NCBI GenBank assembly: GCA_964353405.1
Contig: CAYGWJ010000125.1
Coordinates: forward strand, 1-22,244
Direction of reading: 5' to 3'
From: JBGLNJ01 sp964353405
GTDB lineage: Bacteria > Chloroflexota > Anaerolineae > Fen-1058
Length of the DNA stretch: 22,244 nt
Shown: piece by piece, positions 1 through 6,587 of the stretch
Layout of the letters: every line of letters begins with the position of its first letter
How positions within the stretch are numbered: position 1 is the first letter of the stretch
Program-made: the position numbers and the translations under genes
The notes under the pieces: generated by a model
The model's input: only the letters and a program-made list of their open reading frames with translations
Told to the model about the DNA's origin: nothing
Databases searched by the model: none

Positions 1-714
1 CACGTCAATCCGCAGCAGCTTGCCGAGCAAAGCACCGAGGTCCTGGCCGTTGCCCATCGTTCCGTGCTGGTCGCCCTGGCCCCCGCCGTCGCCCATGCCG
101 ATGTAGAGATAGCCATCCGGCCCGAATTGGATTAGCCCGCCGTTGTGATTTGCCTGCGGCTGACCAATGGTCAAGACGGTCAAGGCGCTGTTCGGCTCAG
201 CCCTGTCCGGATCGCCGGATACGCGGTAGCGTGCGATGATTGTCGCGCCGTCAGGCTTGCGGGTGTGGTTCACAAAAAACAATCCATTCGATCTATAGTC
301 AGGATGAAAGGCCACGCTCAGCAGCCCTTGCTCGTTTCCCGTCGAGAGCACCAATGATGTGATGTCGAGAAAGGGCGACTCTCGCAATTGGCCGTTGTCA
401 ATGACGCGGATGCGTCCCGGCTGCTCGACGACAAACAACCTGTCGGCGCCGTCATCGGGCTGCGTCAGATACACGGGCCGCTCAAAACCGGATTGCAGCG
501 GCTCGACGCTCAACCTGAAGGAGCGCAGGCTCGACAGCGCCGGCGTGCGCGTTACAGCCGGCAAAGTTCGAGTGCTCGCGGCGGTCGGCGTCGCGGGCCT
601 GGACGTTGGCGCGAGCATGACTGTAGCTTGCGGTGTGGAAATTGGAGCAGCGGTTCCCGCGCAGCCTGCCAGAGCCACAACAAACACAAACCCAATCAGC
701 CAATTGAATCTCAC
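1..714 (-). CDS. PQQ-dependent sugar dehydrogenase-like lipoprotein (5' part, runs off left edge)
   Basis: The reading frame is open from a GTG at 714 to the window edge (238 residues seen; the C-terminal part lies outside). It begins with a lipoprotein signal peptide: a hydrophobic stretch, then LAGC at residues 15-18, and a Thr/Pro/Ala-rich linker to about residue 45. The catalytic domain starts near SGFERPVYLTQP and shows the soluble glucose/aldose sugar dehydrogenase signatures GLLSVAFHPDY, NHNGG (the family's catalytic His) and DGYLYIGMGDGG followed by LLGKLLRIDV. The family oxidises sugars with PQQ and calcium outside the membrane; substrate cannot be told. The start is chosen because GAAGAGG (721-727) lies 6 nt upstream and the signal peptide follows directly. 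Short frames on the plus strand across this stretch are shadows. The protein should be anchored to the outer face of the cytoplasmic membrane. Confidence 0.9.
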   Translation of the reverse strand, partial: MRFNWLIGFVFVVALAGCAGTAAPISTPQATVMLAPTSRPATPTAASTRTLPAVTRTPALSSLRSFRLSVEPLQSGFERPVYLTQPDDGADRLFVVEQPGRIRVIDNGQLRESPFLDITSLVLSTGNEQGLLSVAFHPDYRSNGLFFVNHTRKPDGATIIARYRVSGDPDRAEPNSALTVLTIGQPQANHNGGLIQFGPDGYLYIGMGDGGGQGDQHGTMGNGQDLGALLGKLLRIDV

Positions 715-726
715 TTGACACCTCTT

Positions 727-852
727 CTAGGAGCTTGTCGGAGAGAACCCTGACAGGCCGGAATCGAGGCTTCAGCCGGTGAGCACGCGGCGATTTTCGG
801 CCAAAACCGGCTAAAGCCTAGACTCCGAAACGCTTCTCCGACAGACTGCTAG
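727..852. mobile_element. MITE-like palindromic element with CTAG ends
   Basis: CTAG occurs at both ends (727-730 and 849-852). Just inside are inverted ends matching at 11 of 14 positions, sharing TGTCGGAGA (736-744) with TCTCCGACA (835-843). A second, inner inverted pair (760-780 with 806-826) nearly closes the element into one long hairpin. No coding capacity is seen. It lies directly behind the ribosome binding site of the sugar dehydrogenase gene, so it may replace or carry that gene's promoter region. CTAG is palindromic, so it could be a target duplication or part of the element. Confidence 0.6.
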
Positions 853-987
853 ACTTGACATGTGGCAGTGGTGATCACGACTTGCGTATCGGCCATACCA
901 CTCACGCCTAAAGAGCTGCGCCCCCACAGACGCGGTCTGGAATGCTGGGGCAGATTGTACCACGGAACCGGCGCAGGGTCTCCACCT

Positions 988-1010
988 TTGCGAAGGCAGG
1001 ACCTTCGCAA
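988..1010. repeat. Short perfect hairpin
   Basis: TTGCGAAGG (988-996) and CCTTCGCAA (1002-1010) form a perfect 9-bp stem with a 5-nt loop. It stands alone between two mobile-like elements and has no T-tract, so it is not an obvious terminator. Apart from this hairpin I see no gene or signal in 853-1021. Confidence 0.4.
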
Positions 1011-1021
1011 GGGACTTACCT

Positions 1022-1221
1022 GCCGTTAGCTGGTGATTACCCACATCTTATCGGACTCCCGAACTTGTTCGGGCCACTGCCTCAACAAGTTGAGGACTCT
1101 ACGTAGTTGATTACCCACATCTTATCGGACTCCCGAACTTGTTCGGGCCATTGCCTCAACAAGTTGAGGACTCTACGTAGTTGTGACTCTACGTAGTTGT
1201 GGGTAGTCACCAGGCCGTTAG
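1022..1221. mobile_element. MITE with 15-bp inverted ends and 8-bp target duplication
   Basis: GCCGTTAG is present at 1022-1029 and again at 1214-1221. Between them the element starts with CTGGTGATTACCCAC (1030-1044) and ends with GTGGGTAGTCACCAG (1199-1213), inverted ends matching at 14 of 15 positions. The interior is non-coding and made of tandem repeats. Direct 8-bp flanks plus terminal inverted repeats are the hallmark of a transposed non-autonomous element. The parent transposase family cannot be named from these ends, and no transposase gene is present in the window. Confidence 0.78.
1035..1200. repeat. 74-bp tandem duplication plus 16-bp tandem duplication inside the MITE
   Basis: A 74-bp unit occurs twice head to tail (1035-1108 and 1109-1182), differing visibly at one position (GCCACTGCC versus GCCATTGCC). 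It is followed by a 16-bp tandem pair, GACTCTACGTAGTTGT at 1169-1184 and 1185-1200. Each 74-bp unit contains two small hairpins (CCCGAA/TTCGGG and CCTCAAC/GTTGAGG) and the palindrome CTACGTAG. The arrangement looks like slippage or unequal exchange within the element after it formed. Confidence 0.85.
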
Positions 1222-1330
1222 GTATTTTTCTCGCGCCGGGTGTATGATAAAGCTCGACAGGCGCTCGCAAGAAGAGCGGCGCAAGTGTAGATGCCCAGAG
1301 CATCCAACGATCCAACTAAAGGAGGCCCTC

Positions 1331-2161
1331 ATGTTTGGTTCGACCATTCTCGACGTCGCCATCGGTTTGATCTTTACCTATTTCCTGCTGAGCATGATCT
1401 CGTCGCACATCAACGAGGCCATCGCCACTATTTTCAACCTGCGCGCCAATAGCCTGGAAGAGAGCATCCGGAATCTGCTCAGCGACCCGCAGCTCGTTGA
1501 CAAGGTTTGGAACCATTCCCTGGTCAAAGGGTTGTCCGCCAAGGTGGGCAAAGCGCCCGCCTATGTTCCCTCAAACATGTTTGCGCTGGCGGTGTTCGAT
1601 GCTCTCGTGCCGCCGAGCGGCAAGCCCACCGTATTAGACGAGGTCTATACCGCGGCCCAAGGTCTGCCGGAGAGTCCGGCCAGGCAATCTATACTCTCCA
1701 TCCTCCAGCACGCCGATGGAGATGTGGACAAGGCACGGGCCGGGGTCGAAAACTGGTTCAACTCGGCGATGGATCGCTTGACGGGTAAATACAAGCGCCT
1801 GATTCAAAAGATCACGCTGATCGTGGCGCTGGCGGTGACGGTCATCATCGGCGTGGACACGCTCGACCTGGCGCAGAGCCTGTGGCACGAGCAAGAGGTG
1901 CGCGCGGCCATCGCCGCCACCGCTCAAACCCAGCCTGCCTCGCTGCCGCAATTGATGAACACGATCGGGCAATTCAACCTGGGTTGGGGCAAGCTGCCGC
2001 AAGACGCGGGCGGATGGCTGCAAAAGATCGTCGGGCTGACCATCACGATGCTGGCCGTTTCGCTCGGCGCGCCCTTCTGGTTCGACGTGCTCAAGAACCT
2101 GACGAACATGCGTAACACCGGCCCAGCGCCGCAATCTTCCGAGTCAGCCAAAAAAGCGTAA
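1331..2161 (+). CDS. Membrane protein of unknown function, 276 aa
   Basis: The start ATG at 1331 is preceded by AAAGGAGG (1318-1325); a longer frame opening at 1199 would begin inside the MITE and is rejected. Three hydrophobic segments are visible, at about residues 6-24, 161-177 and 229-251. The N-terminal helix is followed by a soluble region of about 130 residues. A WFNSAMDRLTGKYKR segment (142-156) immediately before the second helix resembles a motif I recall from unannotated bacterial membrane proteins of this size; the function is not known to me. The tail is Ser/Ala/Lys-rich and probably cytoplasmic. The gene is monocistronic: it is followed by an intrinsic terminator and then a new promoter. 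The 5' region contains the end of a MITE; a weak -10-like TATGAT lies at 1243-1248, with no convincing -35. Confidence 0.8.
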   Translation: MFGSTILDVAIGLIFTYFLLSMISSHINEAIATIFNLRANSLEESIRNLLSDPQLVDKVWNHSLVKGLSAKVGKAPAYVPSNMFALAVFDALVPPSGKPTVLDEVYTAAQGLPESPARQSILSILQHADGDVDKARAGVENWFNSAMDRLTGKYKRLIQKITLIVALAVTVIIGVDTLDLAQSLWHEQEVRAAIAATAQTQPASLPQLMNTIGQFNLGWGKLPQDAGGWLQKIVGLTITMLAVSLGAPFWFDVLKNLTNMRNTGPAPQSSESAKKA

Positions 2162-2171
2162 GCATTTCACG

Positions 2172-2208
2172 CAGCACACCCCTTCCACAAAGGGGTGTGC
2201 TGTTTTGT
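2172..2208 (+). terminator. Intrinsic terminator after the 276-aa membrane protein
   Basis: A 13-bp perfect stem (CAGCACACCCCTT at 2172-2184 with AAGGGGTGTGCTG at 2190-2202) has a 5-nt loop and is followed by a T-rich run, TTTTGTTG. It begins 10 nt after the stop codon and separates this gene from the sigma-factor operon. Confidence 0.88.
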
Positions 2209-2235
2209 TGTCCTCTTTGCTTCTTGCGGTACAAT
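2208..2235 (+). promoter_or_regulatory. Possible housekeeping promoter for the sigma-factor operon
   Basis: TTGTCC (2208-2213) and TACAAT (2230-2235) are separated by 16 nt, upstream of the ECF-type promoter. It would give basal expression of the sigma factor. It overlaps the terminator tail, which makes the -35 less certain. Confidence 0.45.
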
Positions 2236-2244
2236 TCTATTGAC

Positions 2245-2276
2245 TGTCACCGCCGGGTGCTCTCCTTCGTCATACT
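2245..2276 (+). promoter_or_regulatory. ECF-type promoter, probably autoregulatory
   Basis: TGTCACC (2245-2251), a 16-nt spacer and CGTCATACT (2268-2276) lie 15 nt before the sigma-factor start. The same two boxes with the same 16-nt spacing occur before the SPFH gene (13157-13188) and nowhere else that I found. TGTCAC-type -35 and CGTC-type -10 boxes are known for several ECF sigma groups, so the match is to a recognised promoter style. Assignment to the sigma factor encoded here is inference. Confidence 0.7.
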
Positions 2277-2291
2277 GGATAAGGAGTGGCG

Positions 2292-2819
2292 ATGGAGAGC
2301 ACCGCAACTTTGCGACGAATCGAGCCAATGGCCGGCCAAGACCACGCACACTTTGAGGCACTCTACGCTGCACACCAACAGCCCATCCTGAGCTATCTCT
2401 ACCGGCTGATGGGCGATGCCGCTCGCGCCGAAGAGTTGTGCCAGGAAGTTTTCACTCGCGCCTACAGAGCGCGCCGCTCGATGCAGAACGTCCAGAACGT
2501 GCGAGCCTGGTTGTATCGCATTGCCACCAACGCCGCGCGCGATCAACTCCGCCAGCGCCGTCTGCTCACCTGGCTGCCTCTGTTCGACGAAGACCCGGCG
2601 TTGCTGGTAGACAGCCCCGAGGCTTCCGCACTGGAGCTGCACGCCGTCGAGCAAGCCCTGCTCAAACTCGCTCCAGACTTGCGCGTGCCGCTGGTGCTCT
2701 ATACCTGTCAGGAGCTGTCTACCCAGGAAATCGCCGACGTGTTGGGAATCAGCCGGGACGCTGTCAAGCAGCGGCTCGTCCGCGCCCGACTGCGTTTCAG
2801 AGAGTTGTACGAAAAGTGA
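2292..2819 (+). CDS. ECF-family RNA polymerase sigma factor
   Basis: This 175-residue protein has the two domains of an extracytoplasmic-function sigma factor. Region 2 is at about residues 14-80 (FEALYAAHQQPILSYLYRL, then AEELCQEVFTRAYRA and RAWLYRIATNAARD). Region 4 is at about 120-170 (LKLAPDLRVPLVLY, then the helix-turn-helix STQEIADVLGISRDAVKQRL). It directs RNA polymerase to specific promoters and should be held by the anti-sigma factor encoded 40 nt downstream. The ATG at 2292 is preferred over a GTG at 2286 because AAGGAG (2281-2286) is spaced correctly only for the ATG. It is the first gene of an operon that continues into the exosortase genes, so it most likely controls envelope protein processing. 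Confidence 0.93.
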   Translation: MESTATLRRIEPMAGQDHAHFEALYAAHQQPILSYLYRLMGDAARAEELCQEVFTRAYRARRSMQNVQNVRAWLYRIATNAARDQLRQRRLLTWLPLFDEDPALLVDSPEASALELHAVEQALLKLAPDLRVPLVLYTCQELSTQEIADVLGISRDAVKQRLVRARLRFRELYEK

Positions 2820-2859
2820 TCGCAGATTTTAGAGGCGGTCTTGGGAGGGTCAAGACAAC

Positions 2860-4860
2860 TTGAGCAACCCACTTGAACACCCCATCACCCAACTGGCAAC
2901 CTACCGCGAGCTGACGCCCGCCGAGCGTCAGTCGGTGCGGGCGCACCTGGCCGTCTGCGACGAGTGCCGCGCGCAGCTCGAGGCGTTCCGAAAACAAGAC
3001 GCGCTGCTGACCGCTCTACCCGACCGACTGCCTCGGCGACAACTGCAAATCGAACCCGGCGGCTCGGGTGGCCTTTGGAACGGACTGACCCGATTGGGCA
3101 ATTGGATGGCGGCCGGCGGCCTGGCCGCGCTCACGCTGGCGATCGGTCTTATCGTGTGGGCAGTAGCGGCCTCCACGACCGTGCACACGGGCAGCGCACC
3201 AACCGCGCCGGGCGCGCCGGGCGTGCTGGTCACGTTTCCACCTGACCTGCCCGCTTTGGTCAATCCCTGGGTGCTGGCTGCGCCCTGGCTGGGCGGCAGC
3301 GTGGCGGTGATCGGCGCACTATTGGCGCTGGGCAAGCGCAGTCGCGTGTTTCCCAAACTGGGCATCGCGCTGGCAGTTGTGTGGGTGTTCACGTATGTGC
3401 CGCCCATGACGGCGCTGCCCAATCCCGCTGGATTGATCTGGCGCACGGCGGGCGGATATTCCTACGACCCCAACTTGCCGTTCAGGAACTTGATCGTCAT
3501 CGGCGGCGACCCTGCCGCAAAACTGCGGCCCTACATGGACCGGCTCATCGGCCAGGTCGGACTCGATCCGCTCGACCCGGTTCAGCCGCTGGCGCGGTAT
3601 ACCTTTGAGCGAGTGATTCAACCCAGCGACAAGAGAGTCGTGCTCGTGACCACGCGCTTCACCTATGCCGACGGTTCCAGCCGCGTCTTTGACGTGCCGG
3701 CGTATGATCCCATCATAGACCTGTACATCTCCAATTGGCAGAACGACGGGCTGGGGCGGCTGCGCACCGAGCACCTGGCTTTGCCTGGGCAGCCTTTTGC
3801 CACCGAATCAAGCCCGATCCGATTGGGCCAGGCTGTGCGCCTCAAGGTTTCACCGCAGGCGGACCGGCTGGATGCCGTCAACCCGTTCCACTGGTCGTGG
3901 CAAAGCAACCGCCAGCAACACCTGGTCTGGTCGCCCCGGGGTGATGCTTTCCTGATGGTCGAGCATCAACCTAATAACGGTCCGCAGCAGCTTTGGCTCG
4001 TGCCGCTCGACGGGTCTGCGCCCCAACTGGTCAACACCGGCCAGGTTCCCGGGGTCAATGGCGGTGGCAGCGTGCTCGAATACGGCTGGTCACCTGATGG
4101 CACATTTATCGTTTACACAGCTCTCCCAAGCTTCCGCCCGTTGTCTGGCAGTTATGTCGAAAAAGTGGAAATCTTTGTGGTGCGGCGCGATGCGCTGGCC
4201 GGGGGGAAAGGCCTCGTCGTACAGCGCGCCATCGCCAGCGCCAGCCAGCCAGATCTGACCCACCAGGGTGTCTGGTATATCCAGGACGGCGCACTGTGGC
4301 TGATGGATTATCAGACCGGCGAATCCGCTCGCGTCACCAACCTGTCTGGCTTTGGGCCGTCCTCCCTGGGCCTGGTTTCGTTCCTGCCGGTGGCCGTATC
4401 GCCGGATGGGTCACGCCTGGCTTACGCCTGCGGCAAAACTGATCTGTGTCTGACTGATCTCGACGGACGCGAACGCCACACCATCCACGCCACAGGCATT
4501 CGCGCGATTACGTGGGATCGCACGGGCACACGCCTGGCCGCTACGTCGCTCGACTATAACAACTTTGGGCCGGTGCAAATGCTCATCGTCTCACGCGAGG
4601 GCGAGGTGCAGCGGCAAGTGGCGGTGGCGCCGAGCGACGCCACCGATCCGCCCCAGTGGACTCCTGACGGGCAGATCGTCTTTGTGCAGACTTTTCCGAT
4701 GAACGGCCGTCGTATCCTCACCGTCAACGCCGACACTGGAGACGTGCTCGACCAGAGCCGCGAGCACTGGGATGCCTATTTTGCGCTCAGTCCCGACGGC
4801 GCGAACCTGCTGCTCAACAACGGCCGCGGCGGGTTCTGGCTCGCGCCGGTCATTCGCTAG
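2860..4860 (+). CDS. Membrane anti-sigma factor with zinc finger and C-terminal WD40-like propeller
   Basis: The protein has 666 residues and starts at TTG 2860, with GGGAGGG 10 nt upstream. The N-terminus carries the anti-sigma zinc motif H29-x3-C33-x2-C36. A hydrophobic helix follows at about 83-105, and two more at about 130-152 and 160-178. The large C-terminal half contains repeated WSPRGD/WSPDGT/VSPDGS/WTPDGQ/LSPDGA blades typical of TolB/PD40-like beta-propellers. The plausible role is to bind the sigma factor in the cytoplasm while the outer propeller senses a signal. Such long extracellular sensor domains are unusual but known among zinc-finger anti-sigma factors. Position directly after the sigma gene and before the exosortase supports a dedicated regulatory pair. 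The propeller ligand cannot be read from the sequence. Confidence 0.85.
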   Translation: MSNPLEHPITQLATYRELTPAERQSVRAHLAVCDECRAQLEAFRKQDALLTALPDRLPRRQLQIEPGGSGGLWNGLTRLGNWMAAGGLAALTLAIGLIVWAVAASTTVHTGSAPTAPGAPGVLVTFPPDLPALVNPWVLAAPWLGGSVAVIGALLALGKRSRVFPKLGIALAVVWVFTYVPPMTALPNPAGLIWRTAGGYSYDPNLPFRNLIVIGGDPAAKLRPYMDRLIGQVGLDPLDPVQPLARYTFERVIQPSDKRVVLVTTRFTYADGSSRVFDVPAYDPIIDLYISNWQNDGLGRLRTEHLALPGQPFATESSPIRLGQAVRLKVSPQADRLDAVNPFHWSWQSNRQQHLVWSPRGDAFLMVEHQPNNGPQQLWLVPLDGSAPQLVNTGQVPGVNGGGSVLEYGWSPDGTFIVYTALPSFRPLSGSYVEKVEIFVVRRDALAGGKGLVVQRAIASASQPDLTHQGVWYIQDGALWLMDYQTGESARVTNLSGFGPSSLGLVSFLPVAVSPDGSRLAYACGKTDLCLTDLDGRERHTIHATGIRAITWDRTGTRLAATSLDYNNFGPVQMLIVSREGEVQRQVAVAPSDATDPPQWTPDGQIVFVQTFPMNGRRILTVNADTGDVLDQSREHWDAYFALSPDGANLLLNNGRGGFWLAPVIR

Positions 4861-4871
4861 TCGAGATTGCC

Positions 4872-6536
4872 ATGAGCAGCGATGCACTCTCACAAACCGA
4901 CATCGAACGCTCGATGAGGCTGACTCGTCTGGCACGCCTGGCGATGAATGCCGTCATCCTCAGCTTGTGGCTCTGGCTCTACCGGCCCGTGTTCGACTAT
5001 CTCGCCATTATTTTTTCGCGTGAAGATTTTCGCACCAACCAGATCGTACTCTTGGGCGTCATCGTCCTTATCGCTTTCCAGATGCGCAAGGGGCGCCTGC
5101 GCCCACGACCGGATGCGTCGCCGCAACTGTATTTTCCGGCGCTCAGCCTGATCCTGGGCGGCTCGGCGCTCTACCTTGTCGTCGAGCGTTTTCTCGACAT
5201 CAATACTCTCTCGGCCAGCTTGTTCGGGCTGGCGAGCTATGGGCTGCTGGGCTTGTGGATGCAGCCACGGCGCTGGTGGCAAGGTCTGCCGGCTGCAGTG
5301 TTGCTGATTGGCGCTCTGCCGTTCGGCGAGCACATGCAGACTTTTGTTGGCTATCCCATGCGCATCTTGACCGCCACCATCGTGCGCGACGGTCTGGCCC
5401 GGGCCGGCGTCGCTTCTATTGGAGTTGACACGATTCTCATATTCGAAAATGGCGTGTCGCAGGTGGACCTGCCCTGCAGCGGCGTCAAGAGTCTGTGGAC
5501 CGGCACGTTGTTCCTCATCGCCGCCACCTGGATCGAGCGACGGCCGCTCAATTTGCGCTGGGCGCTGGCCGCCATCGTCTTGGCCGGGCTGCTGTTCATG
5601 GCTAACCTGGCTCGCGTGGCCGTGCTGGTCACCGTGGGGCAAGTGGCCGGCTGGCAATTGATGGCTAGGCTGCTGCATGTCCCACTGGGCGTGCTCGGCT
5701 TTTGCGCGGCATGTGCAGCAGCGGTCTTGCTCTTGCGAGGGGTTGACCCCCACCCCAGCCCTCCCCCTACCAGGGGGAGGGAGTGCGCTCCCCTCTCCCT
5801 GGCCGGGAGAGGGGCGGGGGAGAGGGTCAACCTTGCAGTCCCCACTCGTCCGACGTGGCTGGCGCCCGGACTGGCGGCAGCGATTCTGGGGATGGCGCTG
5901 ATCTACGCGCCACGCCCGCAGACGGGACTGGCACAATCGCCGCCTGATTGGAGCTTTCCCGCTGAGCTTTCGACCGGGCCGATGCCGCTCAGACCCGACG
6001 AAATTGCCTGGCTGATCCGAGGTGGCGCTGAATCGGCGGAGCGGCGGCGCTTTGAATGGCGGGGTATCACGGGTTCGATGCTGTTCATCACCAGCCAAAC
6101 CTGGCGCGCTCAGCATCGCCCGGAGCGTTGCTTTCAAGTCTTTGGATTGTCACTCAACGACTCGCGCACTATTCTGGTTACCCCCGACTTTCCGGTACGT
6201 TTCGTCTCCCTGGGCGAGAGCAATGGCCGTGGCTTGCTGTCGGCAACCTATTGGTTCCAGTCTGTTGGCCGCACCACCGACGACTATGGAGCACGCATGT
6301 GGGCTGACCTGTCGCCCCAGCCTGGTCGCTGGGTCCTGGTTACGCTTCTATTCGACCGGGTGCACGACCCGAGCGCGACGGACATCCAGGCACTCGAAAT
6401 CGTGGTGCGGGACGCCGTGGCGCACAAGTTGACCCCCACCCCAACCCTCCCCCTAACAGGGAGAGGGAGTGGATTGACCCCCACCCCAAACCTCTCCCTA
6501 CCAGGGAGAGGGAGTGAAGGAGGCTCGCAACCATGA
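4872..6536 (+). CDS. Exosortase with EpsI-like (DUF3485-type) C-terminal domain
   Basis: This 554-residue polytopic protein has the exosortase/archaeosortase catalytic signature: C202 in DLPCSG, R248 in ANLARVAVLV, and H269 in LLHVPLGVLGF. Exosortases are membrane transpeptidases that cleave PEP-CTERM proteins and pass them on to the envelope. After about residue 320 comes another hydrophobic helix and then an EpsI-like domain (around RPERCFQVFG and ATYWFQS). Between the two parts, residues 290-321 are encoded by a dispersed GC-rich palindrome, and the last ~30 residues by two further repeat copies; neither looks like native sequence. The gene starts 11 nt after the anti-sigma stop with only a weak ribosome site, and its stop overlaps the next start (ATGA). 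I recall that exosortase O-type enzymes have this fused layout and a dedicated neighbour target; the subtype is not verified. Confidence 0.88.
   Translation: MSSDALSQTDIERSMRLTRLARLAMNAVILSLWLWLYRPVFDYLAIIFSREDFRTNQIVLLGVIVLIAFQMRKGRLRPRPDASPQLYFPALSLILGGSALYLVVERFLDINTLSASLFGLASYGLLGLWMQPRRWWQGLPAAVLLIGALPFGEHMQTFVGYPMRILTATIVRDGLARAGVASIGVDTILIFENGVSQVDLPCSGVKSLWTGTLFLIAATWIERRPLNLRWALAAIVLAGLLFMANLARVAVLVTVGQVAGWQLMARLLHVPLGVLGFCAACAAAVLLLRGVDPHPSPPPTRGRECAPLSLAGRGAGERVNLAVPTRPTWLAPGLAAAILGMALIYAPRPQTGLAQSPPDWSFPAELSTGPMPLRPDEIAWLIRGGAESAERRRFEWRGITGSMLFITSQTWRAQHRPERCFQVFGLSLNDSRTILVTPDFPVRFVSLGESNGRGLLSATYWFQSVGRTTDDYGARMWADLSPQPGRWVLVTLLFDRVHDPSATDIQALEIVVRDAVAHKLTPTPTLPLTGRGSGLTPTPNLSLPGRGSEGGSQP
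5741..5832. repeat. GC-rich palindromic dispersed repeat, in frame inside the exosortase gene
   Basis: The element begins GGTTGACCC (5741-5749) and ends with its exact complement GGGTCAACC (5824-5832). The left half matches the 44-bp repeat found three more times at 6428-6587; the right half is a related copy in inverse orientation. It reads through in the exosortase frame as a Pro/Gly/Arg-rich linker. CTTGC occurs on both sides (5732-5736 and 5832-5836), which could be a target duplication or chance. Confidence 0.8.
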
Positions 6537-6587
6537 ACAAGCAGTTGACCCCCACCCCAAACCTCCCTCTACCAGGGAGAGGGAGTG
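6428..6587 (+). repeat. Three direct copies of a 44-bp GC-rich repeat spanning the junction of two genes
   Basis: Copies lie at 6428-6471, 6473-6516 and 6544-6587, each starting (A/G)TTGACCCCCACCCCA and ending GGGAGAGGGAGTG or close to it. The first two encode the C-terminal tail of the exosortase, and the third encodes residues 5-18 of the following membrane protein. The ribosome site AAGGAGG (6517-6523) of that gene sits directly after the second copy. All copies are in the same orientation and keep the reading frames open, giving repeated TPTPNLxLPGRGSG peptides. Confidence 0.9.

Noticed and set aside
1035..1182. Two tandem 74-bp units as a CRISPR array
   Set aside because: The units are directly adjacent with no variable spacers, only two exist, and they lie inside a MITE with inverted ends and target duplication.
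1199..1330. Longer N-terminus for the 276-aa membrane protein
   Set aside because: It would start inside the MITE and is Arg/Cys-rich, while ATG 1331 has a perfect ribosome site and begins with a membrane helix.
4890..6137. 415-aa open frame on the minus strand opposite the exosortase
   Set aside because: It is Gln/Arg/Pro-rich with no domain, and is a shadow of a high-GC gene with clear exosortase motifs.
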